Assembly (NCBI GenBank): GCA_045642085.1
Contig: JAZUIF010000082.1
Span: 8,292 to 72,291, forward strand
From: UBA1723 sp045642085
Lineage (GTDB): Bacteria > Bacteroidota > Bacteroidia > Bacteroidales > Paludibacteraceae
DNA: 64,000 nucleotides
Direction: 5' to 3'
A model generated the notes under the pieces. The model worked only from the letters and a program-made list of their open reading frames with translations. It was not told the DNA's origin and made no database searches. Each line of letters starts with the position of its first letter. Within the stretch, counting starts at the first letter, position 1. The position numbers and the translations under genes are program-made. This document shows positions 34,873 to 43,360 of this stretch, one piece after another.

Positions 34873-35919
34873 ATGTCTACGGAAACTCTATATCCACTTC
34901 TGTTAAACGATAATCTCCATGCTACTGTATGGGGTGGTACTCGCATCAAACCGATGAAGGGTTTGCCTTCTGATTCGGAAAAAATTGGTGAGAGTTGGGA
35001 GTGTAGTGCGGTGCCTGGCAGCGAGTCTGTTGTTGAGAATGGTATCTTTGCTGGTCGCACTTTGAATTCACTTGTCGAAGAGTATGGTGAAAAATTGCTT
35101 GGCAAGAAAGTTTTCAAGATGTATGGAGCGAAATTCCCTTTGCTTATAAAGTTCATCGACGCTGAGAACGATTTGTCGATTCAGGTACATCCTGACAACA
35201 AAATGGCAAAAGAGTATCATGATTCGTTTGGAAAGACAGAAATGTGGTATGTTATGGATGCCAAACCAGGAGCCAAACTTTATTCTGGATTCAAATCTCA
35301 GATTTCTGAGTATGAATATAAAAAACGTGTGGAAGACGGTACTATATGTGATGTTTTACAAGAGCATCCTGTAAAAACCGGTGATGCATTTTTTATTCCT
35401 GCAGGACGTATTCATGCTATCTGTGGTGGAATCATGGTGGCAGAGATCCAGCAAAGTTCAGATCTGACATATCGTATTTTTGATTATAATCGTCCTGGTT
35501 TGGATGGAAAACCACGACAGTTACATACAGAACTTGCTGCTAAAGCTATCGATTTCCGTGTCTACGACAATTATCGTAGCCAATATGACAGAAAGATAAA
35601 TAAACCTGTATGCATTGCTGAATGTGAGTATTTCACAGTCAAGTTGCTAGAAGTAAACAGAGCCTTTCATAGAAAGCTATACAAATATGATTCATTCATC
35701 TCATACATGTGTCTTGAAGGTACTTGTACTATCACAATCCGATCATGGGAAAAGTTTGAGAAAAAGAATGAGCCATGTGTTCGAAAAATCACTTTGACAA
35801 AAGGTAACAGTTGCTTGATTCCTGCTGGTATAGCAGATTTTGATGTCACACCACACAATCCAGATGGTCTGACTAAACTACTAGAAACATACATAAACAA
35901 TCGTGATTTTAACGATTGA
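34873..35919 (+). CDS. manA: Class I mannose-6-phosphate isomerase
   Basis: 348 residues from ATG 34873; a TTG three bases earlier is in frame but unnecessary. It interconverts mannose 6-phosphate and fructose 6-phosphate. The zinc cupin signatures are clear: E-S-W-E-C-S near 40, F-P-L-L-I-K-F-I-D-A near 90, S-I-Q-V-H-P-D-N near 102-109 (metal-binding Q and H), the conserved E of K-T-E-M-W-Y, and F-I-P-A-G-R-I-H-A near 174. The C-terminal cupin ends with S-C-L-I-P-A-G. It is a short bacterial-type PMI. It is preceded by its own -7 box and followed by a ~400-bp non-coding region. Confidence 0.93.
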   Translation: MSTETLYPLLLNDNLHATVWGGTRIKPMKGLPSDSEKIGESWECSAVPGSESVVENGIFAGRTLNSLVEEYGEKLLGKKVFKMYGAKFPLLIKFIDAENDLSIQVHPDNKMAKEYHDSFGKTEMWYVMDAKPGAKLYSGFKSQISEYEYKKRVEDGTICDVLQEHPVKTGDAFFIPAGRIHAICGGIMVAEIQQSSDLTYRIFDYNRPGLDGKPRQLHTELAAKAIDFRVYDNYRSQYDRKINKPVCIAECEYFTVKLLEVNRAFHRKLYKYDSFISYMCLEGTCTITIRSWEKFEKKNEPCVRKITLTKGNSCLIPAGIADFDVTPHNPDGLTKLLETYINNRDFND

Positions 35920-36322
35920 TATGTATATATATTGAATTTTAAGTTCTGAGGTGATAGTAGCTCAGTTAACATTAAGGGACGAAAATACCCGTTAAATTTC
36001 AGCATTTTAGGGAAAATGTTAAGTGAAATGTTAATTAATATTAAAAACTGCTGACTATTTTACATTCTAAAAAAAATACAGAATCATAGAAAAACAAAAG
36101 TTGTATATTTGCATTAGAAAAGAACTGATGATAAGTGATGTATTTGCAGTGAAAAGTTTATAGCTGTGCGAATTTAATTTTCAAACATTCTAAAACCGAA
36201 TATATCCGACATTGTTTTTTTTTTGTGTGTTTATTTATAAATGTATTTCGGGTTGAATACATTTATAAAAGGCATTTAAGGGTTTACATTATTAGAGTTT
36301 TTTATTAAAGGATTTGATTTTT
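35920..36322. other. 403-bp intergenic region upstream of the thioredoxin-like gene
   Basis: No convincing gene. It holds a tandem AATGTTAA pair near 36018-36035, a candidate -7 box TATATTTG at 36104-36111, a T10 run near 36215-36224 and the large inverted repeat at 36234-36269. If the -7 box is used, the leader of the thioredoxin-like mRNA would be about 200 nt, long enough for a structured regulatory RNA. Confidence 0.5.
36234..36269. promoter_or_regulatory. Perfect 14-bp inverted repeat upstream of the thioredoxin-like gene
   Basis: TTTATAAATGTATT (36234-36247), an 8-nt spacer TCGGGTTG, and AATACATTTATAAA (36256-36269), with no mismatch. It ends 53 bp before the ATG. It could be a dimeric regulator's operator or, as RNA, a 14-bp stem with a GC-containing loop. 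There is no T run after it, so it is not a standard terminator. Confidence 0.75.
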
Positions 36323-36592
36323 ATGGAAATTAAGGTATTAGGTACTGAGTGTGCTGTAAGTAATTCGTTGGAGCGTTTCGTTAATAAGGCAATCGCTGAT
36401 TTAGCATTAGACGCTAAGATTACAAAAGTAGAAGATATCATTGAAATTTTTAAATATAATTTCATGACTCTTCCTGCAATCGTTATTGATAATGAGGTTG
36501 TGGCAAATGGAAGAATGTCATTTGAAGAGATTAAGGATTTGTTGATTGATAACAACAAAAAGTTTGTTGGCACAGAGATGTACTTATCCTAA
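36323..36592 (+). CDS. Small thioredoxin-fold protein with a CxxS site
   Basis: 89 residues from ATG 36323; a TTG at 36314 is in frame but weaker. The layout M-E-I-K-V-L-G-T-E-C-A-V-S-N-S-L-E-R-F-V, followed by I-x-x-I-x-x-I-F-K-Y-N-F-M-T-L-P-A-I-V-I-D-N-E-V-V-A-N-G, matches the small 'redox-active disulfide protein 2'/thioredoxin_3 family, which normally has G-x-x-C-x-x-C. Here the first Cys (residue 10) is kept, but the second is Ser (C-A-V-S). The cis-Pro (T-L-P-A) is present. CxxS thioredoxin-like proteins can act as monothiol enzymes or trap substrates, which is inference here. A good terminator follows. Confidence 0.82.
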   Translation: MEIKVLGTECAVSNSLERFVNKAIADLALDAKITKVEDIIEIFKYNFMTLPAIVIDNEVVANGRMSFEEIKDLLIDNNKKFVGTEMYLS

Positions 36593-36632
36593 AATATGAA
36601 AAACCTTAGGGTACAAAGATAATTTACAGTAT

Positions 36633-36665
36633 AAAGGCGATTCGAAGGAATTGCCTTTTTTTGTT
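36633..36665 (+). terminator. Intrinsic terminator after the thioredoxin-like gene
   Basis: AAAGGCGATTC (36633-36643) pairs with GAATTGCCTTT (36648-36658) with one wobble; the T run goes on to 36662. Confidence 0.85.
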
Positions 36666-36722
36666 TTGATTTGATGCGTTGTCTTGGTAGGAATGATGAT
36701 TGGAGTGCTAGGGGGAAATGTT

Positions 36723-37478
36723 TTATTTCATGGCTTTTACAGCAAGAATACTAGCCTCATAAAGCATATATATAGGTATGCTGACAATCATCAGAGTCAT
36801 GACATCTGTCGTAGGTGTTATTATTGCTGCTATGATAAGAATGACTACGATGGCATGTCGACGATATTCTTTCATGAAATCTGCGGTGAGAATGCCCATT
36901 TTGCCAAGAATCATACAAAGTATCGGAAGCTCAAACACAATGCCTAACATTAGTGTCAGCATTGTCAAAGTGTCGATGTATGAACTTAAAGTAATTATAT
37001 TCTCTACTTCATTACTAACCTGATAATCTCCCAAAAATCTGATTGTCAACGGGAATATCATGAAATAGCATAGAGCGACACCTAGCATGAACATTATATA
37101 GCCGGCTACAACTAAAAAACGTGCGTATTTCCGCTCTTTTTCATATAAAGCTGGTGAAACAAATGCAAAGATAGAGTAGAGTATATATGGGCTGACACAA
37201 ATCAGTCCGATGATTATACTCACTTGAATATGGACAGAAAACTGTGATGTGAGCTGGGTGTTGATAAGGTTAAGGTTGAATTCTTCGATCTCTCCCAACA
37301 TTGCGATCCATCTGTAGGTGATGAAATCTGATTTTGCTGGAGCCAAAACTATAGAGAAAACTTCATCCTTGAGAATAAACGCAACAATCGCACCTACTAA
37401 TACGGTGATTATAATACGTATTATGTAGGTGCGTAATTCGTCTAAATGATCCCAAAAGGATTTAGCCTCAGTAGTCAC
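36723..37478 (-). CDS. tatC: Sec-independent translocase subunit TatC
   Basis: 251 residues, six membrane helices. Conserved TatC features are present: F-W-D-H-L-D-E-L-R near the N-terminus, G-L-I-C-V-S-P-Y-I-L-Y-S-I-F-A-F-V-S-P-A-L-Y-E-K-E-R-K near 95-120, and F-E-L-P near residue 182. It is the receptor subunit for twin-arginine signal peptides. The start is GTG (37478), immediately after the TAA of tatA with no gap, so tatC translation probably depends on tatA. No other start fits better. Confidence 0.95.
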   Translation of the reverse strand: MTTEAKSFWDHLDELRTYIIRIIITVLVGAIVAFILKDEVFSIVLAPAKSDFITYRWIAMLGEIEEFNLNLINTQLTSQFSVHIQVSIIIGLICVSPYILYSIFAFVSPALYEKERKYARFLVVAGYIMFMLGVALCYFMIFPLTIRFLGDYQVSNEVENIITLSSYIDTLTMLTLMLGIVFELPILCMILGKMGILTADFMKEYRRHAIVVILIIAAIITPTTDVMTLMIVSIPIYMLYEASILAVKAMK

Positions 37479-37652
37479 TTACTTCTCCTCTTTTTCCTTC
37501 TCGTCGTCTGTTGTGACCTCTTTCATTCCATCCTTAAAACTGCGGACTCCTTTACCAAGTCCACGCATCAATTCTGGAATTTTTTTACCGCCGAACAATA
37601 GAAGCACGACGAGCATGATTACTAAAAGTTCTGAACCTCCTAATCCGAACAT
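37479..37652 (-). CDS. tatA: Sec-independent translocase subunit TatA/E
   Basis: A 57-residue protein, short even for this family. It starts M-F-G-L-G-G-S-E-L-L-V-I-M-L-V-V-L-L-L-F-G with one N-terminal membrane helix, has the hinge F-G-G-K-K-I-P-E-L, an amphipathic helix M-R-G-L-G-K-G-V-R-S-F-K-D-G-M, and an acidic/lysine tail. These are the TatA/E hallmarks (F-G, P, and G-K-G). The stop abuts the GTG of tatC, and the ECF component gene ends 10 bp upstream. TatB is not seen, as is common in two-component Tat systems of Bacteroidota. Confidence 0.93.
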   Translation of the reverse strand: MFGLGGSELLVIMLVVLLLFGGKKIPELMRGLGKGVRSFKDGMKEVTTDDEKEKEEK

Positions 37653-37662
37653 ATCTTGAGAT

Positions 37663-38178
37663 TTATTTGTTTAATACGTATTTAAGCAACACATATCCTC
37701 CAAACAACTGCATAAGCATTCCTGGTATACCAACTCTGAAATCACTTATGGCTGCGTAGAAATTAGGCTGGAACAAAGCAAATTCACCTAGAGTTCCAAC
37801 AACCTGATATGCTAAAATTGTTGCTAATAATGTAAGCAATGTCACTTTCTTAGTTCTCTCTGCTACAAATCCAGCCACTACTGCTAAAACAACTGATTTG
37901 CAAAGTATTGATGGCAATACAGCCAAAGGTGGCATGCCAAATAGCAAATGGTTGATGATTGGAGAGAATATAGCAGTGATAAGACCAACAGCTGTACCAT
38001 ACTTATATGCACCAATCAAAGTGAATAGGTAGATAGGCAACCAAACGTGTCCTGCATGGCTTCCACCTACAAAGTGACACAACTGTGGCATTAGCAAATT
38101 ACCGATTACAAATAGCGTCGACATCATATATGTCTCTGCCTGATTTAGCTGATAACTGTGTAATGAATTAGTATTCAT
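37663..38178 (-). CDS. ECF-type transporter substrate-binding (S) component
   Basis: 171 residues with about five to six hydrophobic helices (for example L-P-I-Y-L-F-T-L-I-G-A-Y-K-Y-G, A-V-G-L-I-T-A-I-F-S-P-I-I-N-H-L-L-F-G-M and L-L-T-L-L-A-T-I-L-A-Y-Q-V-V-G). This small helical layout with a glycine-rich H-F-V-G-G-S-H-A-G-H-V-W segment resembles ECF S components (vitamin or metal uptake). I cannot name the substrate. No energising EcfA/EcfT genes are nearby, so it would rely on a shared module encoded elsewhere. It lies directly upstream of tatA, probably in one transcript. Confidence 0.72.
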   Translation of the reverse strand: MNTNSLHSYQLNQAETYMMSTLFVIGNLLMPQLCHFVGGSHAGHVWLPIYLFTLIGAYKYGTAVGLITAIFSPIINHLLFGMPPLAVLPSILCKSVVLAVVAGFVAERTKKVTLLTLLATILAYQVVGTLGEFALFQPNFYAAISDFRVGIPGMLMQLFGGYVLLKYVLNK

Positions 38179-38280
38179 GAAGATTATATTTTCACGTTGT
38201 GAATGTTATTTATTGCAAAAATAATATAATTGCGTATAATGACAAAATAAATGCGTAATTATGAATTTGTATATTAGTGA

Positions 38281-39114
38281 TTATGCATTGTTTTTGTTGT
38301 CTAATTTTTCCTCCAATCGTTTAATGCATTCTTTTAAGTCGTTGATTTCCTGCATTAACTCTGAGTTTGTGACTTTCTTGATCTTCATCTTTTCTTTGAC
38401 GTCTTTGATATCGTCGTCGTCAGATAGATCACTTGTGGCATTTACCACAACTCCTACTACCACGTTCAACACGATATATGAAGACATCATCACGAATGGC
38501 ACAAAGTAGCACCATGCCCATGGGTAAACCTGCATCACAGGTCTGGCTATACCCATTGACCAGCTTTCTAGTGTGGTGACTTGGAATAGGGTGTACATCG
38601 TCTCTCCAAGTGTGCCAAACCATTGAGGAAAGGCTTCGTGGAAGAGGTTTTGTCCCATAATTCCGAAGATATAGAAGATGATCAAAAGCAATACTGCTGC
38701 CCAAAAGACGTGTGGGGCTGATACTAATATTGCTGATACAATGTGTCGTAACTTTTTTAGCGAAGATACCATTCTCAATGCTCTCAACACTCTGAAGATT
38801 CGGAATGTGATGGCAGCTCCTGATTCTGGCAAAAACGCAATGGCTACAAGCAAGAAGTCGAAAATGTTCCAACCGTTGAGGAAGAATCTCCATCCTTTGG
38901 CAATGATTCTGAGGATGATTTCTATTGTGAAGATTACTACACTTGTAGATAATATCAATTCAAGGAAATTGCCAAATTTTGAATAGATTGTTTCACTGGT
39001 AATTAATCCGAGTACGATTGAATTGATAAGAATTATCAGAACAATCGCATTTTTGAATGTTTTGCTCTCAGTTAATTTAATGCAGAACTCTCGTATTTGT
39101 GTGAATATATTCAT
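38281..39114 (-). CDS. Bacterial voltage-gated cation channel (NaChBac-like)
   Basis: 277 residues, a single six-helix channel repeat. S4 is recognisable as I-T-F-R-I-F-R-V-L-R-A-L-R-M-V-S-S-L-K-K at about residue 98-117, with basic residues every third position. The pore has the selectivity filter T-L-E-S-W-S-M near residue 183-189, the bacterial Nav signature. S6 follows (S-Y-I-V-L-N-V-V-V-G-V-V-V-N). The C-terminus has an acidic neck (D-L-S-D-D-D-D-I-K-D-V) and a coiled coil (L-M-Q-E-I-N-D-L-K-E-C-I-K-R-L-E-E-K-L), as in tetrameric BacNav proteins. Sodium selectivity is likely from the filter but unproven. It lies at the end of the glgB-rsmF-MBL gene run. Confidence 0.9.
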   Translation of the reverse strand: MNIFTQIREFCIKLTESKTFKNAIVLIILINSIVLGLITSETIYSKFGNFLELILSTSVVIFTIEIILRIIAKGWRFFLNGWNIFDFLLVAIAFLPESGAAITFRIFRVLRALRMVSSLKKLRHIVSAILVSAPHVFWAAVLLLIIFYIFGIMGQNLFHEAFPQWFGTLGETMYTLFQVTTLESWSMGIARPVMQVYPWAWCYFVPFVMMSSYIVLNVVVGVVVNATSDLSDDDDIKDVKEKMKIKKVTNSELMQEINDLKECIKRLEEKLDNKNNA

Positions 39115-39135
39115 ATATGAGTTTTAAGGACTATC

Positions 39136-39894
39136 TTATTCAAAACCAATAGCTAAGTTGTCGAAGGCAAAGTTGATATTCTCTGGTGTCATATCTTCGA
39201 TGTCGGAATGTAGTCCGATGTGGTGACACATGTGAGTGAAGAATGTCTGTTTTGCTCCGATTCTTTTTGCCATTTCCATAGCTTCGTCGAAATTCTGATG
39301 TGAGTGATGCTCTTTCATTCTCAAACAGCCAATCACCACAACTTCCAAATCTTTCAATTTGTCGTATTCTGCATCGCTTGACAAACGAGATACGTCTGTG
39401 ATATATGCGAAATTGCCTATTCTATAACCCATTATCTCCATCTGTCCGTGCATCACTCTGATTGGAATGACTTCGATCGTACCGTCGCAGATAGTAAATG
39501 GATTATAATCGATTCTTTTTAGCTCGAGCGACGGTACTCCTGGATACGGATTTTCCACAAAGCAATAGTCATACATCTGCTTTACTGCTTTTTCTGTCTG
39601 CTCGTCAAGATATAATGTTTGATTTCCAAGAGAACGTAAATCGTTAATGCCGCCTATGTGATCAATATGTTTATGAGTCAATAGGATAGCATCTATTTTG
39701 TCGATGCCATGATACAATGCTTGCTCACGGAAATCTGGTCCGCAGTCGATAAGTATATTCTTGTCGTTTACTTCCAAGAACACACTAGAACGCAGACGTT
39801 TGTCGCGTACGTCGTTTGACTGGCATACTTTGCAATTGCATCCTAACGTTGGCACTCCTGTTGATGTGCCTGTACCTAAAAACGTCAATCTCAT
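39136..39894 (-). CDS. MBL-fold metallohydrolase (PhnP/RNase Z-like)
   Basis: 252 residues. The start L-T-F-L-G-T-G-T-S-T-G-V-P-T-L-G-C-N-C-K-V-C is typical of PhnP-type enzymes, including the structural-zinc cysteines (C-N-C-K-V-C). The metal site is T-H-K-H-I-D-H-I-G-G near residue 73-82, then a later I-R-V-M-H-G, T-D-V-S-R and a final F-T-H-M-C-H-H near 220. These residues fit a phosphodiesterase or nuclease-like MBL enzyme. The substrate is not readable. The start is 2 bp past the rsmF-like stop, so the two are co-translated. Confidence 0.88.
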   Translation of the reverse strand: MRLTFLGTGTSTGVPTLGCNCKVCQSNDVRDKRLRSSVFLEVNDKNILIDCGPDFREQALYHGIDKIDAILLTHKHIDHIGGINDLRSLGNQTLYLDEQTEKAVKQMYDYCFVENPYPGVPSLELKRIDYNPFTICDGTIEVIPIRVMHGQMEIMGYRIGNFAYITDVSRLSSDAEYDKLKDLEVVVIGCLRMKEHHSHQNFDEAMEMAKRIGAKQTFFTHMCHHIGLHSDIEDMTPENINFAFDNLAIGFE

Positions 39895-39896
39895 TG

Positions 39897-41276
39897 TTAA
39901 TCAAATATATCTATGTATCGACTTTTATCAGCTGTCATTAAAATTCTCCAGTTTTGCGGATAAAGATTGTTGGTGCGGTCGCCTAGATTCTTGACAAATC
40001 CAATAGGCACGTTTTTATATGTTAGCATCAACCATCCTTTCTTATCGCTTTCTACTTCGATATTGTCTTTTCTCAAGAAAGCAATTGCTTTTTCCCAGTC
40101 GACCTCTTCTTTATCGAAATAATCCATGTTCACAATATTGCTTATTGCAAGGTTGTGTTGTGGAATGATGTCTTTACCTTTCTGAATGTAGACTGGAACT
40201 CCGTATTGAAGCAGACGAATATTCTGATTCAAAAACTGAATAAGTTGCTCAAATTCCGTAGGGTAGGCTATGCCATCGACAACTGAGATGGATGAATCAT
40301 TAATCCAGTTCATTACCTCTGCAGGTGTCGGCTGACTTACATTGCCTTTTCCTTTTTTCTTATCCTGCTTTGTGCGGATTGAAATCTCGTCTTCAGGTTG
40401 AGTTTTGCGGAATGCGGCGATGTAAAATCCTTCACCTTTTGTTTTATGTGGATAGAAATGGTAGCCACATTTATCTTTTGTCACTCCGCTATCTGCCGGA
40501 AAATTAATATCTAAGATTTCAGCACCAAGTTCATTCGCAATCCATAGTGCATTCTCATCATCCTCATGCGGATTGAAAGTGCACGTGCTGTAGATAAGGA
40601 TCCCGTCTTCTTTCAGCGACGGGAATACATCGTTAAGAATAGTGCGTTGTCTGTCGACACACATCTTCACATTATCTCGACTCCATTCCGAAACAGCCAC
40701 TTCGTCTTTTCTGAACATTCCTTCTCCTGAGCATGGAGCGTCGACTACAATAAGGTCGAATAGTCCAGTTAATTCAGTGAATGAGGACGGCATGACGGAG
40801 CATACTGCAGTATTGGCAAAACCCCATTTAGACACATTTTCACAAAGTGTCTTCGTACGAGTCTTGACCACTTCGTTGCTTAATAGAAAACCGTTGCCAT
40901 CAAGCAAAGATGCCAAGTGAGTGGTCTTTCCTCCAGGCGATGCACACAAGTCGAGCACCACTGGACTTTCGACATCTTTCATGTACTGTTTGAAGACCTG
41001 TCCCACAGCCATAGAACTTGCCTCCTGGACGTAGTAAGCACCTGCGTGGAATAGGGGATCCATGGTGAAGGTAGGTCTATCGTTAAGATAGAAACCCTCT
41101 TCGCACCATTTGACCTTCTCCAATGATGTATTTGCAGAAGTCTCAAGTTTACGTTTGTTTAAACGAATACTTGATACAGGCTCGGTAGCCAACGCATCAA
41201 TCAACTGTTGGTGGTCGGCTGGCAGATACTCACGTAGGTCTGCTATGAAATCGTCTGGCAACTGTATGTTTTCCAC
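39897..41276 (-). CDS. RsmF/RsmB-type rRNA (cytosine-C5) methyltransferase
   Basis: 459 residues. The SAM-binding D-L-C-A-S-P-G-G-K-T-T-H near residue 105, motif IV D-A-P-C-S-G-E-G-M-F-R-K near 180 and motif VI S-T-C-T-F-N-P-H-E-D near 230 carry the two cysteines used by NOL1/NOP2/Sun enzymes. The C-terminal part resembles the RNA-binding/PUA-like extension of RsmF-type enzymes. The target is a 16S rRNA cytosine in E. coli RsmF; for this organism that is inference. It lies between glgB (4 bp gap) and the MBL gene (2 bp gap). Confidence 0.92.
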   Translation of the reverse strand: MENIQLPDDFIADLREYLPADHQQLIDALATEPVSSIRLNKRKLETSANTSLEKVKWCEEGFYLNDRPTFTMDPLFHAGAYYVQEASSMAVGQVFKQYMKDVESPVVLDLCASPGGKTTHLASLLDGNGFLLSNEVVKTRTKTLCENVSKWGFANTAVCSVMPSSFTELTGLFDLIVVDAPCSGEGMFRKDEVAVSEWSRDNVKMCVDRQRTILNDVFPSLKEDGILIYSTCTFNPHEDDENALWIANELGAEILDINFPADSGVTKDKCGYHFYPHKTKGEGFYIAAFRKTQPEDEISIRTKQDKKKGKGNVSQPTPAEVMNWINDSSISVVDGIAYPTEFEQLIQFLNQNIRLLQYGVPVYIQKGKDIIPQHNLAISNIVNMDYFDKEEVDWEKAIAFLRKDNIEVESDKKGWLMLTYKNVPIGFVKNLGDRTNNLYPQNWRILMTADKSRYIDIFD

Positions 41277-41280
41277 TATT

Positions 41281-43290
41281 TTATCTTTCTAATTTAAGCA
41301 CCATACATGAGCGTGCAGGGATGTATAGTTTCAACCATTCCTTTCCAGCTGATGTATGATTGGTATCTTCCATTGTGAAATGCTCTTGGTTTTCATCTAC
41401 CTGACCAAATCCACCAAACTGGTTAGAGTCAGATGACAGAACCATAGTGTACTTACCTGCTGGGGCTAAGATTCCGTAATCAGTAAACGATTTGTTTGGA
41501 TGGAAATTGAAGACGAACACAAGGTCTTCTCTGCGGAATGCAAGAACCTGGTCGCCACTATTATCCCAAAGCACCTCAATCGGACACTGGTTGAATTTAT
41601 GAATACTGCTGACAAGTTTGATAATTGCCTTGTCCCAGTCTCCTAAATATTTGTATTTCAAATCAGTATCATCTACCAAATGCCACTGTCGACGGGCATA
41701 CTTATATGACCATCCGTTTCCTTCACGTGGGAAATCAATCCACTCTGGATGTCCAAACTCATTACCCATGAAGTTTAGGTAACCTCCGTTGATAGAAGCC
41801 AACGTGATAAGTCGGATCATCTTATGAAGCGCGATAGCTCGATCCAGCATATATGAGCTGTCGAATAGTCTTGACATATGCCAATACATATCGGCGTCTG
41901 CAAGTCGGAACATAATTGTTTTATCGCCGACAAGAGCTTGGTCGTGGCTCTCTGCGTAGTTGATTGTCTTCTCTTCTGCTCTATGGTTTGTAAGAGTCCA
42001 AAGGATATGTCCTGGTTTCCACTCTTCATCCTTGATTTCCTTAATCATTTTGATCCAGAAATCAGGAATTCCCATTGCAAGACGATAATCGAATCCCATA
42101 CCTCCGTCTTCAATCTTAGCTGCGACTCCAGGCATTCCGCTTACCTCCTCAGCGATAGTGATTGCGTAAGGATGAACCTGATGAATCAACTTGTTGGCTA
42201 AAGTAAGATAGCAGATAGCATCGCCATCCTGATTGCCGTTGAAATAGTTGTCGTAGCTTCCGAAGACGTTGCCCATGGCGTGATCAAGGAAGAGCATTGA
42301 ACTTACTCCGTCGAATCTGAAACCATCGAATTTGAATTCGTCGAGCCAATATTTACAGTTTGAAAGCAAGAAATGAAGCACCTCTGGCTTCTCATAGTTG
42401 TAGCAAAGTGAATCCCACTGTGGATGCTCACGTCTCCAACCATCATGGAAATATTGATATGGAGTACCGTCGAACAAACCAAGACCTTCTACTTGATTCT
42501 TAACTGCGTGAGAATGAACAATATCCATAATTACAGCCAAACCACGCTGATGAGCCTCGTCGATAAGCTCCTTTAGCTCTTCAGGTGTACCAAAACGAGA
42601 AGATGGAGCGAATAGGCTTGACACATGATAGCCGAATGAGCCATAGTAAGGATGCTCCTGAATTGCCATAATCTGAATACAATTGTATCCATCAGCTACA
42701 ACTCGTGGAAGCATATTCTCACGGAATTCTCTATATGAAGTCACTTTTTCTTCCTCACCACTCATACCGATATGGCATTCGTAGATTAGAAGCGGAGATA
42801 CATTTGGCTTAAACTGTTTGATTTTGAATTTATAAGGTTTTGCAGGAGCCCAAACCTGAGCAGAGAAAATCTTTGTGTTTTCATCCTGCACCACGCGACG
42901 ACACCAAGCTGGAATACGTTCACCTTCACCACCATCCCAATGAATCTTTAGTTTGTAAAGATCCTCATGTTTCATGGCTGATTCAGGCATTTCAATTTCC
43001 CAAATGCCGTTATCCTTACGCTTCAAAGAATATGCTTCTTCTTCCTTCCAGTTGTTGAAATCACCGATGATATATATAGCAGTAGCGTTAGGTGCCCATT
43101 CGCGCAAAACCCATTTTTTACCAATCTTGTGTAGACCGAAATAAAGGTGTCCAGACGCAAAGTCTGATAAATTTTCTTTATCTCCGACTAGAGAAGATTC
43201 CTTCCACAAGAAATGCTTATATCTTCCCACAAGGGCATTCTCAAACGGTTTGAGTTGCTGATCGTATTTCACCAAGTTTAGCATATCCAT
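41281..43290 (-). CDS. glgB: 1,4-alpha-glucan branching enzyme
   Basis: 669 residues from ATG 43290, placed 7 nt after GGAGG; the in-frame TTG at 43296 sits too close to it. The layout is a CBM48 beta-sandwich (A-T-A-I-Y-I-I-G-D-F-N-N-W near 70) and a GH13 barrel. The conserved regions are D-I-V-H-S-H (near 255), D-G-F-R-F-D-G-V near 325 with the nucleophile Asp, I-A-E-E-V-S-G near 380 with the acid/base Glu, and the Y-A-E-S-H-D segment near 455 with the third Asp; a C-terminal beta domain follows. It forms alpha-1,6 branches in glycogen. This is the eukaryote-like GlgB subtype common in Bacteroidota. Confidence 0.95.
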   Translation of the reverse strand: MDMLNLVKYDQQLKPFENALVGRYKHFLWKESSLVGDKENLSDFASGHLYFGLHKIGKKWVLREWAPNATAIYIIGDFNNWKEEEAYSLKRKDNGIWEIEMPESAMKHEDLYKLKIHWDGGEGERIPAWCRRVVQDENTKIFSAQVWAPAKPYKFKIKQFKPNVSPLLIYECHIGMSGEEEKVTSYREFRENMLPRVVADGYNCIQIMAIQEHPYYGSFGYHVSSLFAPSSRFGTPEELKELIDEAHQRGLAVIMDIVHSHAVKNQVEGLGLFDGTPYQYFHDGWRREHPQWDSLCYNYEKPEVLHFLLSNCKYWLDEFKFDGFRFDGVSSMLFLDHAMGNVFGSYDNYFNGNQDGDAICYLTLANKLIHQVHPYAITIAEEVSGMPGVAAKIEDGGMGFDYRLAMGIPDFWIKMIKEIKDEEWKPGHILWTLTNHRAEEKTINYAESHDQALVGDKTIMFRLADADMYWHMSRLFDSSYMLDRAIALHKMIRLITLASINGGYLNFMGNEFGHPEWIDFPREGNGWSYKYARRQWHLVDDTDLKYKYLGDWDKAIIKLVSSIHKFNQCPIEVLWDNSGDQVLAFRREDLVFVFNFHPNKSFTDYGILAPAGKYTMVLSSDSNQFGGFGQVDENQEHFTMEDTNHTSAGKEWLKLYIPARSCMVLKLER

Positions 43291-43360
43291 AATCAATCCT
43301 CCATATTAAGTTTTCCCAACGAATTTACGTAAACGTTGTTTAAAAGTCAAATTGTAAGTG

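Noticed and set aside
34770..35156. 128-codon minus-strand open frame overlapping manA
   Set aside because: It lies opposite the conserved manA N-terminus and shows no family motif.
36314..36322. TTG start for the thioredoxin-like protein
   Set aside because: ATG 36323 gives the normal family N-terminus, and the TTG adds only M-I-F.
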